Notes: generated by a model from the letters alone, not told the origin. 64,000 nt of DNA from Primulina eburnea (GCF_022965805.1 NC_133108.1:23031545-23095544); one strand, 5' to 3'; numbered from the stretch's first letter, positions 45,111-56,457 are shown. A program made the numbers and translations.

Positions 45111-45134
45111 AATGGGCCTTGGTTGGGTATTTTT
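45111..45134 (+). mobile_element. Element K: LTR remnant, middle 24 bp between F and E
   Basis: Holds the right AATGG copy of F and the left TTTTT copy of E, with 14 bp (45116-45129) of original K sequence between. Confidence 0.75.
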
Positions 45135-46551
45135 TGTAGTGCCCAAATTCAGTACACGTATAACCCATGCATTCATTTAATTATTAAATCATTTAATTAG
45201 TTTAAATGAGTTTTATCCATGCATAATTATGAAAGCTCATTATTTTAAATTATTCATGTCTATGTTGATGCACGTTAAAATGTTTTTCGAGTTTATGTTT
45301 CAGGCGATTATTCGAGGCGGGATTGAGGAAAAGACCCGGTGACGATTTTCGGCAATTTAAAAATGTGGTATTTTATTTTAAGTTATGGATGGGGGTATTT
45401 TTTTTTACTAATTATTATGTTTTTAGAATTTTAAAGTCCAAAATTAATTAGTAGGTGAATTTTGGGGAATGGAAAACTTTTAAAGTCTAGACCATGTGCC
45501 TTTTTAAATTTTATTAGAGGTGGTATTAGAGTAAGAGAGTGTTAGTATTTTTTTTTAATTAGTGCTAATTATCAATTAAGCTAAATTATCTCCTAATTAA
45601 ACACAAAACACACGCACACACACACTCTACACACACTAGAAACGTGAAAGCACATACACACACATTTTTATTTCAAATCTTTTTGAAGAAAAACCTAGGG
45701 TTCTCCATTAGAAAGCAGCCGCCCCCTTCCATCGATTTTTCCAGTCATTTTCGGTGGGGTTTATTGCAAGAAAGTCGAGCCGCAAGTCATCCCGGATCAA
45801 CCTCGCTTCTTTCCCGCGTCGGGGTCGTCGTTACGGTACTTTTAAACGTCAAAAGGCACGTATAATCTGTTCTTGCTGTGTCGATCAAGTCATATATTGT
45901 ATTGCATTGTTTTTATGCGTAAAAGTTATGTATGATGATAGTAGTTTAAGCGGATCATGAATCGGATCGATTTCGAAGGAAAATTTTTAGATCTGAAACT
46001 CGTTTTTACTGTTCATGTCAAAACTGCGATTTTTCTGGTCATATTTTGGGAAAACTTTCAACGGCAAAAAAACGTAGAAATTTTCGATACCTTCGATTTG
46101 ATATATGATTCGAAATTTTTGGACGAAAAATGAGTGAGTTATGATATTTTCCGTGCGACTGCGCAAACTGAAATTTTCAGAAAATTATGTTATTGATACG
46201 TTTCTTGAAGTTTTAAGTTGCAGGCTTCGTTGGAAATCGACGGGCGATTGTTGCTGCGTACGGGTATGTTAGTAATGATGTTAAGAGTGTTTTTTTGAGG
46301 TTACGTTTCATGTCGATAGGCACTCGAGCTAACTAGAAGTCGTAGGAAACAGTTTGATGTCAATTGCCATATTTTGGGTCGTGTGTGTCGTAGAGCGAAC
46401 ACTGTTGTCTTGAAACGTTTGTACAATTTGGGTTTTATGTTGCGGTATGCTAGGATGAGTCTCGAGGTGTCGGTGCATGGTCCGTATAACCGAGTCTAGA
46501 AGGATGAATATTAGGTGTTCAGAATTTTCGTAAGTTCGCGATTACAGTGGG

Positions 46552-46813
46552 TGCACGGACCTGTACACGGACCCTGACACGGGGTCCGTGCCTTTGTTCC
46601 CTCAGCAATGTCTAGGACCCGAGTGTACACGGACCCTCACACGGACCCAAGCACGGGGTCCGTGCCTCTCCCCTTTCCGAGTACTCCTTTTACAGTATCT
46701 ACACGGACCCTAACTCGGACCTTTAGACGGGGTCCGTGCCCTTGCTTTTCTACACACACCCCATACAGTGTCTACACGGACCCAAGCCAGGACCCAGACA
46801 CGGGGTCCGTGTC
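46552..46813 (+). repeat. Four CACGGACCC/GGGTCCGTG hairpin units (E 5' LTR)
   Basis: Each unit ends in GGGGTCCGTG and begins with one or two CACGGACC copies, giving stems of up to 9 bp. The 3' LTR copy is 54195-54456. Confidence 0.9.
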
Positions 46814-47012
46814 CTCCTATTTTTGGGATACATTCTTTCATTCACTTAGGAATTGGGTTGAGGTTTTAAGTTAAGGTTTAATATGATGTTTTCATGATCG
46901 AGTCATGGGAAATTTTAGAACGTCCTAAGAAATGATCGAACTCGAGAGTAAGTATGATTTCTACGTTAAGTTATGTGAGTTGAGCATACAAGTTTAGGTT
47001 AGTATGTTGCAG

Positions 47013-47053
47013 CAACGGCCCCGATCGAAGTCCAACGAATCCCTCAACGCCAA
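47013..47053 (+). other. Predicted 41-nt leader exon in E 5' LTR
   Basis: TATGTTGCAG ends at 47012 and GTAAGTATG starts at 47054, leaving 41 nt. The next intron would be 47054-47598 (545 nt, ending GATGCAG). The E-family LTR I has the same 41 nt spacing (63797-63837, minus strand), and so do A, D and G, whose exon sequence is unrelated. Confidence 0.5.
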
Positions 47054-47139
47054 GTAAGTATGTATGACGTGCAATAAAATATTTTAAGTTTTCGAGGTAT
47101 GCTAAATGTCTTGTGACCAAATTATGTTAGGATTGGAAA

Positions 47140-47256
47140 GCGTTAAATTATGAACGGGGACCAATCCGCCCGTTAAATTATGAACGGGTTAGATCGTGGT
47201 TGTGAAGCGTTAAATTATGAACGTGGATCAACTGGCCTGTTAAATTATGAACAGGG
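47140..47256 (+). repeat. Four GTTAAATTATGAAC stem-loops (E 5' LTR)
   Basis: Four copies keep the loop AAATTATG while outer bases vary: CCCGTT pairs with AACGGG, CCTGTT with AACAGG. The 3' LTR copy is 54783-54899; LTR I has four at 63589-63708. Confidence 0.85.
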
Positions 47257-47563
47257 ATCTTATGTATGCGGCAGTGGATACGTCCCTGTCAGCCCAGTAC
47301 TGTGGTATAGTCTGATCAGGCTCATTTATGTTACGGGTCACTCGCTTTGAAACATCCTCTACGCAAATGATGAAGTTATGTATGTTAAAGTATGTTCAAG
47401 TATGCAGCATGTTTATGAAAGGTTAAGTTATGGCACGTCGTAGTATGTATGTACGTATGTTCAAGTTTTAATGCGCAAGTTCAAGTTTCAAATTATGTAT
47501 GTCCTATTTTAAAGTTGCATGCGACCTTAATATGTAGTACTCGTTATTCCAGTTTATACGTGT

Positions 47564-47579
47564 TGAGTCTTTAGACTCA
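47564..47579 (+). promoter_or_regulatory. Hairpin TGAGTC-TTTA-GACTCA (E 5' LTR)
   Basis: 6-bp stem, loop TTTA, ending 19 nt before the GATGCAG acceptor. The same hairpin and spacing occur in B (30359-30374), H (61116-61131) and I (63263-63278, minus strand). Confidence 0.6.
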
Positions 47580-47893
47580 CTAGACTTGATCGATGCAGGT
47601 GACTATGTTGAGGAGACAGGAGGTGATGACCAAGGGGCAGGCTTGGGCTGAGTGGCAGGCTAAACCCGAGGACCGCAAGTTTATGTTTATGCAAATTTTT
47701 AAAATACTCTGATGTTTTGATTTGAACGTGAGACGTTTTGAGACAGTTTATTTTAGCAAAATTTTATTGATGACGGATGATGGTGAGATTTATTTTTATG
47801 AATGTTGAGTGACGACCGTATGAATGTTTTATTTAAGAAAATTTTTAATTCTTCCGCAAATTTTAAGTAGTGTAGAATACGGTTCGTTACAGT

Positions 47894-47905
47894 TGGTATC
47901 AGAGC
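47894..47905 (+). other. Primer binding site, element E
   Basis: TGGTATCAGAGC, two bases after the LTR end. Confidence 0.94.
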
Positions 47906-48126
47906 GGTGTTCTTGTAAAGGGTTACGCCTACTGCCAGTCGCAAGAAGCTCTCGAAGTCACACCTCAAGTCTGTAAGTTTTAAAGTTTTGCATTATGTCA
48001 TGTAGTAAGCACTAAGTCAGGATTTCAGCATGTATATGTTTTCAGTTCAAAGTACGTGCATCTTCTGTTATTGGTATTATAATCATGCATGTTGGGTTTA
48101 CGTGTTGGGTAAATTATTGGAACAGT

Positions 48127-49212
48127 ATGCCTCCGAGACGTATGGTTAACCAGGAAGCTAGGACTGAGGACATGGAGCACCGGGAGGAGGAAAGAGCCAA
48201 TCCTCCGCCACCACCACCTCCCGACATGCAGGCACAGATGCTTGCAGGCATGACGCAGTTCTTCGCACAGTTTGCGGGGAACCAGGCTGCAGCAGCAGGC
48301 GCAGGGGCAAGGCCCCAACCAGAGGCCGTTTATGAGAGATTCCGGAGGATGAGTCCGAAGGAGTTTTCGGGTACCACTGACCCGATGATAGCTGAGGGGT
48401 GGATCAAATCCATCGAAGTGATTTTCGACTTTATGGAACTGACCGACGCAGATAGGGTCAGATGTGCCACGTTCCTTCTGACAGGGGATGCCAGATTGTG
48501 GTGGGAGAGTGCATCTGTGGCAGTCAACTTGCAGGTACTGCCATGGAATGGTTTCAAGGAGGTCTTTTACTCCAAGTACTTCACTGAGGAAGTACGAACC
48601 AGACTCACCAACGAGTTTATGACGCTGCGACAGGGAGACAGTAGCGTGGCGGAATTTGTGAGGAAGTTTGAAAGGGGGTGTCACTTCGTGCCCCTTATTG
48701 CGAATGATGCACCGGCAAAACTGAGACATTTCCTGAATGGTTTGCGGCCGATCTTACGCCGCGACGTCCGAGTAGCTGGTCCCACTTCTTATGCAGTCGC
48801 CGTGTCCCGAGCTTTGGCAGCAGAACAGGACCAGCGAGATATTGAGGCTGACAGGCAGGGCAAGAGGCCCTATCAGGCTCCACCGCAGCCTCACCATCCG
48901 CAGCAGAATCAGCGACCCCACTTTAAGAAACCGTATCAGGGGCCGCCAGCGAAGAAGCCTTATCATGGACCACCAAAGGGCAAGGGTCCAGTTCAGCAGC
49001 AAGGGGCGCCTCAGAAGCCCGTTGCCTTCCCCGTGTGTCCTAAATGCAATCGTCAGCACCCGGGACAGTGCTTGTATGGATCAGGCAGGTGCTTCAAGTG
49101 TGGAGCTACAGATCATATGCTGAAGGAGTGCCCGCAGTGGAAACAGCCAACCCAGGCAGGGTATTCGCCATGCATGCACAGGAGGCGGACCCAGACACTA
49201 CTTTACTTACCG
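48127..49212 (+). CDS. Element E Gag (first exon of gag-pol), one-base frameshift near its end
   Basis: Starts MPPRRMV, the usual family start; an upstream Met at 48085 is less likely. It encodes the proline-rich N-terminus (PPPPPPDMQAQML), a capsid-like region (ERFRRMSPKEFSG...), a basic Pro/Gln-rich stretch, and the zinc knuckle CFKCGATDHMLKEC (49090-49131). After CPQWKQPTQ one G is missing relative to H (near 49155), so the frame shifts; the lineage reading GRVFAMHA...DTTLLT continues in another frame to the donor at 49213. Without splicing, the first frame stops at 49228-49230. The missing base is in a G-rich spot and could be a real mutation or a base-calling error. Confidence 0.88.
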
Positions 49213-49361
49213 GTAAACTTTTCTACCTAAGTTCAGTACTATTTAATTTGTATGTGGAATTTTACTTGGGATAAGTAGGATGCTAGTGTTGTTTGAGTAT
49301 ATTTGGGTACTACCTTGTTAGTGTCTTTGAATATAAGTTGTGTTGTGCTAACGTATCTCAG
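49213..49361 (+). other. Predicted gag-protease intron of element E
   Basis: 149 nt, from GTAAAC to ATCTCAG, with CTAAC close upstream as a possible branch site. It contains stops in all useful frames. Its removal (phase 1) puts the DTTLLT segment in frame with pol at 49364. B and H have donors at the same codon. Confidence 0.75.
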
Positions 49362-52300
49362 GGAATATTTTCATAAAGAGATTAGCTACAACTGCGTTGA
49401 TAGACTCAGGAGCCACCCACTCCTTCATATCAGAGACGTTTGCCAATCATTTAGACCTCAAGTCCATCGGCCTAGACGTGAATTTTTCGGTAGTAGTCCC
49501 ATCAGGGGAAGAGCTGTTAGCTACCAGTGTGGTCAGAGATATCGACCTAGAACTGCATGGCCACCTAGTGTATGCAGATTTAATCATATTGCCGATGCCA
49601 GAATTCGACGTTATCTTGGGCATGGACTGGCTGACTAAGAATAGAGTTCTGATAGATTTTCAGAAGAGGTCAGTTTTAGTTAGACCGCCGGGCATGGAGC
49701 AATTTCTTTTTGAGCCAGCCAGATGGAGAAACTTTCCTCGCATGATTTCATGCATGCAGGCGAGGAGTTTGATCTCCAAGGGATGTCAGGCCTTTTTGGC
49801 TAGCATTATTTCAGCGCCTGACGTGTCCACTCCATCCTTATCAGAGGTGCCAGTAGTCAAAGAATTTCCAGACGTCTTTCCTGATGACGTCACCGGTCTT
49901 CCACCAGAGAGAGAGGTAGAGTTTGCAATCGATCTCGTGCCAGGCACAGCGCCAATCTCCAAGGCGCCATACAGATTAGCTCCAGCTGAGATGTTAGAGC
50001 TCAAACAGCAGATTCAGGAGCTCCTCGACAAAGGGTTTATCCGCCCTAGTTTCTCACCGTGGGGCGCACCAGTGCTTTTTGTGAAAAAGAAGGATGGAAG
50101 CATGAGACTGTGCATCGATTACCGTGAGCTGAACAAGGTAACGATCAAGAACAAATACCCTTTGCCTAGAATCGAAGACTTGTTCGATCAATTGCAGGGA
50201 GCCACCGTGTTCTCTAAGATAGATCTTCGATCAGGGTACCATCAGCTGAAAGTGAAGGATGCAGATGTCCATAAGACAGCTTTCAGGACCAGATACGGGC
50301 ATTACGAGTTCTTAGTAATGCCGTTTGGATTGACCAATGCTCCAGCAATTTTCATGGACCTCATGAACCGAGTATTTCAGCCGTTCCTCGATCAATTCGT
50401 CATAGTATTTATTGACGACATTCTTATTTACTCGAAGAGCCATGAGGAGCACAACCAGCATTTGAGGACAGTTTTGCAGACCTTGCAGAGTCGCAAGTTA
50501 TTTGCGAAGTTCAGTAAGTGTGAATTTTGGCTGCAGAAAGTTGCATTTTTGGGGCATATAGTATCCAGCAATGGTATTGAGGTGGACCCATCGAAGGTGG
50601 CAGCTGTTAAAGAATGGGTTGAGCCAAAGAACGCATCTGAAATCCGCAGCTTTTTGGGTTTAGCAGGCTACTACCGTAAGTTTATTAAGGGATTTTCGTC
50701 CATAGCAGTGCCGCTCACCTCACTAACCAGGAAAAATGCAAAGTTTGTGTGGAGCGAGGAATGCCAGAAGAGCTTCGACACCTTGAAGCAAGCTCTTATT
50801 TCAGCGCCAGTGCTAGCCATGCCGACAGGGCAAGGCGAGTTTGTGCTTTATACCGATGCATCTAAGCTCGGATTAGGCGCAGTGTTGATGCAACAAGGTC
50901 GGGTCATAGCTTATGCTTCCAGACAGTTAAAGGTGCATGAGAAGAACTACCCGACTCACGATCTTGAATTAGCCGCCGTTGTCTTTGCATTGAAGATTTG
51001 GAGACATTACTTATACGGCGAGAAATGTCAGATCTTCACCGACCACAAGAGTCTCAAATACTTCTTCACGCAGAAAGAGCTGAATATGAGACAGAGAAGG
51101 TGGTTAGAACTTGTGAAAGATTACGACTGCGAGATTAGCTACCATCCGGGAAAAGCTAATGTTGTCGCAGACGCCTTGAGCAGAAAAGTGGCAGGGGTAG
51201 CTCAGTTGACAGCTCAGAGACCACTACAGTCGGAGATTCAGAAGTTTGGTCTAGAGATTTATCGTGATGGCAAGGCTCCTAGGCTGTCTAATCTGACAGT
51301 CAAATCTGATTTGCTAGACCGAATCCGAGCATGTCAGTCTACAGATGAGCAGTTACAGAAATGGAGACTGAAAGACGAAGCCAAGGGCAGTGTGCTGTAC
51401 ACAGTTTCAGACGGCATTGTGCGATACAGAGGTAGAATGTGGGTGCCTAGTGTTGGTTCGATCAGACAGGATATTTTGACAGAGGCACACGCATCTCCGT
51501 ATTCCATTCACCCAGGAGGCACCAAGATGTACAAAGACCTTCAGTTATTGTATTGGTGGCCAGAGATGAAGCGAGACATCCGTAGGTTTGTGTCAGAATG
51601 TCTCACTTGTCAGCAAGTAAAAGCTGAACATCAGAGACCAGCAGGGTTGGTAAAGTCACTCCCCATCCCCGAGTGGAAGTGGGAGAACATTACTATGGAT
51701 TTTGTGGTTGGATTACCGAGGTCAGTCAGAGGATCGAACTCCATTTGGGTTATAGTGGACCGACTCACTAAGTCAGCGCATTTTCTGCCAGTGAAGACGA
51801 CTTTCTCCATGACGCAGTATGCGGATCTTTATATCCAGGAGATCGTCCGGTTGCATGGTTTCCCAGTCTCTATTGTGTCCGACAGGGACCCGAGGTTTAC
51901 ATCGTCCTTCTGGAAGAGCTTACATGCAGCCATGGGGACGAAGTTACTGTTCAGTACAGCTTTTCACCCGCAGACAGATGGCCAGTCTGAGCGAGTGATT
52001 CAGGTTTTAGAGGACTTGCTAAGAGCTTGCATGATTGACTTCCAAGGAAATTGGGAGTCTAGACTACCTCTAGTGGAATTCACATACAACAACAGCTTCC
52101 AAGCATCTATTGGTATGGCTCCCTATGAAGCGTTGTATGGTCGGAAGTGCAGATCACCAGTTCATTGGGATGAAGTTGGTGAGAGGACAGAACTTGGCCC
52201 AGAAATAGTTCAGCAGACTGCAGACGTGGTGGTCAAGATTCGTGACAGAATGAAGACCGCCCAGAGCCGGCAGAAGAGCTATGCCGATAAGAGAAGAAGA

Positions 52301-52741
52301 GACCTCGAGTTTGCCGTTGGGGATCACGTCTTCGTCAAGATAGCGCCCATGAAGGGTGTTATGAGATTTGGAAAGAGAGGCAAGTTGAGTCCGAGGTTTA
52401 TTGGACCGTTCGAGATTCTTGATAGAGTTGGGACATTAGCCTATCGTGTAGCCCTTCCGCCGAATCTGGCCGGGGTACACAATGTGTTCCATGTCTCGAT
52501 GCTGAGAAAATATTTGGCTAATCCTTCTCATGTTCTAAGTTATGAGCCGCTGCAGTTGACTCCAGACCTGTCTTACGAGGAGAAACCAGTCCAAATCCTA
52601 GACAGACAGGAGCGCAGACTTCGGAACAAGACGACTAAGTTGGTCAAAGTCCAATGGCTGAATCAATCGGTGGAAGAAGCCACTTGGGAGTCAGAGGCCG
52701 ACATGAGACTTCGCTACCCGGAGTTGTTCGGTAAGACTTAA
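49362..52741 (+). CDS. Element E Pol (second exon): PR, RT, RNase H, IN, chromodomain
   Basis: Open from the predicted acceptor to the TAA at 52739-52741, about 1126 codons. Protease [10 protein letters not shown] (about 49397-49426), RT with [10 protein letters not shown] and [10 protein letters not shown] (about 50405-50430), RNase H with [15 protein letters not shown] and TDHKSL, integrase finger (CLTCQQVK), core with [16 protein letters not shown] and DGQSERV, and a chromodomain-like tail (PVQILDR...EEATWE). All catalytic residues are intact. The Met at 49397 lies inside the protease and is not a plausible start, so translation must come from Gag, through splicing. With identical LTRs this is one of two candidates in the window for recent activity. 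Confidence 0.95.
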
Positions 52742-52762
52742 TTTCGAGGACGAAATTTTTAT

Positions 52763-52777
52763 AAGTGGGGGAGGAAC
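52763..52777 (+). other. Polypurine tract, element E
   Basis: AAGTGGGGGAGGAAC directly before TGTAGTGCCC. Confidence 0.9.
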
Positions 52778-55534
52778 TGTAGTGCCCAAATTCAGTACAC
52801 GTATAACCCATGCATTCATTTAATTATTAAATCATTTAATTAGTTTAAATGAGTTTTATCCATGCATAATTATGAAAGCTCATTATTTTAAATTATTCAT
52901 GTCTATGTTGATGCACGTTAAAATGTTTTTCGAGTTTATGTTTCAGGCGATTATTCGAGGCGGGATTGAGGAAAAGACCCGGTGACGATTTTCGGCAATT
53001 TAAAAATGTGGTATTTTATTTTAAGTTATGGATGGGGGTATTTTTTTTTACTAATTATTATGTTTTTAGAATTTTAAAGTCCAAAATTAATTAGTAGGTG
53101 AATTTTGGGGAATGGAAAACTTTTAAAGTCTAGACCATGTGCCTTTTTAAATTTTATTAGAGGTGGTATTAGAGTAAGAGAGTGTTAGTATTTTTTTTTA
53201 ATTAGTGCTAATTATCAATTAAGCTAAATTATCTCCTAATTAAACACAAAACACACGCACACACACACTCTACACACACTAGAAACGTGAAAGCACATAC
53301 ACACACATTTTTATTTCAAATCTTTTTGAAGAAAAACCTAGGGTTCTCCATTAGAAAGCAGCCGCCCCCTTCCATCGATTTTTCCAGTCATTTTCGGTGG
53401 GGTTTATTGCAAGAAAGTCGAGCCGCAAGTCATCCCGGATCAACCTCGCTTCTTTCCCGCGTCGGGGTCGTCGTTACGGTACTTTTAAACGTCAAAAGGC
53501 ACGTATAATCTGTTCTTGCTGTGTCGATCAAGTCATATATTGTATTGCATTGTTTTTATGCGTAAAAGTTATGTATGATGATAGTAGTTTAAGCGGATCA
53601 TGAATCGGATCGATTTCGAAGGAAAATTTTTAGATCTGAAACTCGTTTTTACTGTTCATGTCAAAACTGCGATTTTTCTGGTCATATTTTGGGAAAACTT
53701 TCAACGGCAAAAAAACGTAGAAATTTTCGATACCTTCGATTTGATATATGATTCGAAATTTTTGGACGAAAAATGAGTGAGTTATGATATTTTCCGTGCG
53801 ACTGCGCAAACTGAAATTTTCAGAAAATTATGTTATTGATACGTTTCTTGAAGTTTTAAGTTGCAGGCTTCGTTGGAAATCGACGGGCGATTGTTGCTGC
53901 GTACGGGTATGTTAGTAATGATGTTAAGAGTGTTTTTTTGAGGTTACGTTTCATGTCGATAGGCACTCGAGCTAACTAGAAGTCGTAGGAAACAGTTTGA
54001 TGTCAATTGCCATATTTTGGGTCGTGTGTGTCGTAGAGCGAACACTGTTGTCTTGAAACGTTTGTACAATTTGGGTTTTATGTTGCGGTATGCTAGGATG
54101 AGTCTCGAGGTGTCGGTGCATGGTCCGTATAACCGAGTCTAGAAGGATGAATATTAGGTGTTCAGAATTTTCGTAAGTTCGCGATTACAGTGGGTGCACG
54201 GACCTGTACACGGACCCTGACACGGGGTCCGTGCCTTTGTTCCCTCAGCAATGTCTAGGACCCGAGTGTACACGGACCCTCACACGGACCCAAGCACGGG
54301 GTCCGTGCCTCTCCCCTTTCCGAGTACTCCTTTTACAGTATCTACACGGACCCTAACTCGGACCTTTAGACGGGGTCCGTGCCCTTGCTTTTCTACACAC
54401 ACCCCATACAGTGTCTACACGGACCCAAGCCAGGACCCAGACACGGGGTCCGTGTCCTCCTATTTTTGGGATACATTCTTTCATTCACTTAGGAATTGGG
54501 TTGAGGTTTTAAGTTAAGGTTTAATATGATGTTTTCATGATCGAGTCATGGGAAATTTTAGAACGTCCTAAGAAATGATCGAACTCGAGAGTAAGTATGA
54601 TTTCTACGTTAAGTTATGTGAGTTGAGCATACAAGTTTAGGTTAGTATGTTGCAGCAACGGCCCCGATCGAAGTCCAACGAATCCCTCAACGCCAAGTAA
54701 GTATGTATGACGTGCAATAAAATATTTTAAGTTTTCGAGGTATGCTAAATGTCTTGTGACCAAATTATGTTAGGATTGGAAAGCGTTAAATTATGAACGG
54801 GGACCAATCCGCCCGTTAAATTATGAACGGGTTAGATCGTGGTTGTGAAGCGTTAAATTATGAACGTGGATCAACTGGCCTGTTAAATTATGAACAGGGA
54901 TCTTATGTATGCGGCAGTGGATACGTCCCTGTCAGCCCAGTACTGTGGTATAGTCTGATCAGGCTCATTTATGTTACGGGTCACTCGCTTTGAAACATCC
55001 TCTACGCAAATGATGAAGTTATGTATGTTAAAGTATGTTCAAGTATGCAGCATGTTTATGAAAGGTTAAGTTATGGCACGTCGTAGTATGTATGTACGTA
55101 TGTTCAAGTTTTAATGCGCAAGTTCAAGTTTCAAATTATGTATGTCCTATTTTAAAGTTGCATGCGACCTTAATATGTAGTACTCGTTATTCCAGTTTAT
55201 ACGTGTTGAGTCTTTAGACTCACTAGACTTGATCGATGCAGGTGACTATGTTGAGGAGACAGGAGGTGATGACCAAGGGGCAGGCTTGGGCTGAGTGGCA
55301 GGCTAAACCCGAGGACCGCAAGTTTATGTTTATGCAAATTTTTAAAATACTCTGATGTTTTGATTTGAACGTGAGACGTTTTGAGACAGTTTATTTTAGC
55401 AAAATTTTATTGATGACGGATGATGGTGAGATTTATTTTTATGAATGTTGAGTGACGACCGTATGAATGTTTTATTTAAGAAAATTTTTAATTCTTCCGC
55501 AAATTTTAAGTAGTGTAGAATACGGTTCGTTACA
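52778..55534 (+). mobile_element. Element E 3' LTR
   Basis: 2757 bp, same as the 5' LTR shifted by 7643 bases; array 54195-54456, repeats 54783-54899, leader exon 54656-54696. Confidence 0.96.
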
Positions 55535-55539
55535 TTTTT

Positions 55540-55766
55540 ACTCCTCGGGTCATATTTTAACCGGTACGCAAAATTTATCGAGTCGGGAAATTTTTTGAGG
55601 GTTCGGGTAATATTTTTAAAAACGTACCTAAACAAAATATTTTTCGAGAATGCTTTTGGGCTTAATGGGATTGTTTTATTGCTTAATGGGCCCAAAATCA
55701 TTTTAATCCATTTATTTTTAATTAAGGACTCATTAGCACTTAATATTGTATCATAATGATAGGATT
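55540..55766 (+). mobile_element. Element K: LTR remnant, last part
   Basis: Continues K after E. It has the GGGCTTAATGGG / AATGGGCCC pair and TTAATTAAGG blocks typical of the B/E type LTR before its promoter. It ends where L begins. Confidence 0.6.
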
Positions 55767-56234
55767 TGTTAAAGGAAAAGGAGTGTTTAGAAGGGGGGTT
55801 GAATAAAAACTCACGATTTTTAACTCTTTTTTCGAATGTTTGAATAAGTTTAGTGAGAAACTAATCCTCAAAATCTCGTCGGTCGATCACAATCAATTAA
55901 AAGTTAAGTGCGGAATATAACTGACTGAAAGATAGAATATAGTAACTGAAAATCTTGTAAAAGATGTACAAAGTTTGTTTCTAGATGTTCGGAGATTTCA
56001 AATACTCCTACATCACCCCTTCTATCACGAGGATCAGATTTCCACTAAAAGTCTTTGATCAATACAAGATTTGTATAGACCCACTTCAGTTTGGACTTAA
56101 CAATGCCAAAACTGCAACTCTTAGTTTACAACTCAATAAACGACTTGGTACAGTTACTTTCAAACTACTTGATCAGTTAGTCCAATTGATTTAAGCACTT
56201 AGTTTGTCAAACAACCGAAATTTAGTTTCCAACA
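55767..56234 (-). mobile_element. Element L: 3' LTR of a Sirevirus-like copia element
   Basis: On the minus strand a 468-bp LTR runs from TGTTGGAAAC to TTTAACA. It contains the AAGGGGGGTTGAATA block (plus strand) common near Sirevirus LTR ends. The polypurine tract lies just upstream on the minus strand. Confidence 0.65.
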
Positions 56235-56249
56235 ATTTCCCCTTTTTTA
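56235..56249 (-). other. Polypurine tract, element L
   Basis: Minus-strand AAAAAAGGGGAAAT just before the LTR start TGTTGG, the arrangement known in Sireviruses. Confidence 0.7.
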
Positions 56250-56457
56250 GTGTTTGATAAAACTTGTAAAGTATGAACTGGTCAACTGAACTCGAGATAA
56301 TCTTGGTTTTTATTGTAGATAAAATAACTTTTCAAATGTATAAATTTGTACAAAGAAAGAATGAAATAATTATCTAATCCTATGTACAGATTCGTACAAA
56401 GAATAAAGAATACAGAATCTTCAAGTATACAACCATTCAACTGAAGTGAATTGATCT

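Larger units (their letters stand above)
45135..47891 (+). mobile_element. Element E 5' LTR
   Basis: TGTAGTGCCC to GGTTCGTTACA. In order: a leader-like stretch after 45590 with CACACA runs, a palindrome array 46552-46813, GTATGTTAG (46264) and other splice-like sites, 41-nt exon 47013-47053, GTTAAATTATGAAC repeats 47140-47256, CCCAGTACTGTGG near 47300, hairpin 47564-47579 and acceptor ending 47598. I see no canonical TATA box next to the array, which probably lies within the transcript here. Confidence 0.96.
45135..55534 (+). mobile_element. Element E: complete, very young chromovirus with a gag-protease intron
   Basis: LTRs at 45135-47891 and 52778-55534 are both 2757 bp and I found no difference between them. 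TTTTT flanks both sides (45130-45134, 55535-55539). Primer site, gag, intron, pol and polypurine tract are all present. One missing base in gag near 49155 is the only defect I see. Confidence 0.96.

Noticed and set aside
46608..46874. 88-codon frame with CSTHTPYSVYTDP-type repeats in E LTR (again at 54251-54517)
   Set aside because: Same cause: translation of the CACGGACCC array. The two copies agree only because the LTRs are identical.
49150..49165. Programmed frameshift between gag and pol in E
   Set aside because: There is no plausible slippery heptamer, and H shows a continuous frame with one more G, so a one-base loss or read error is simpler. The separate pol-frame change is explained by the intron.
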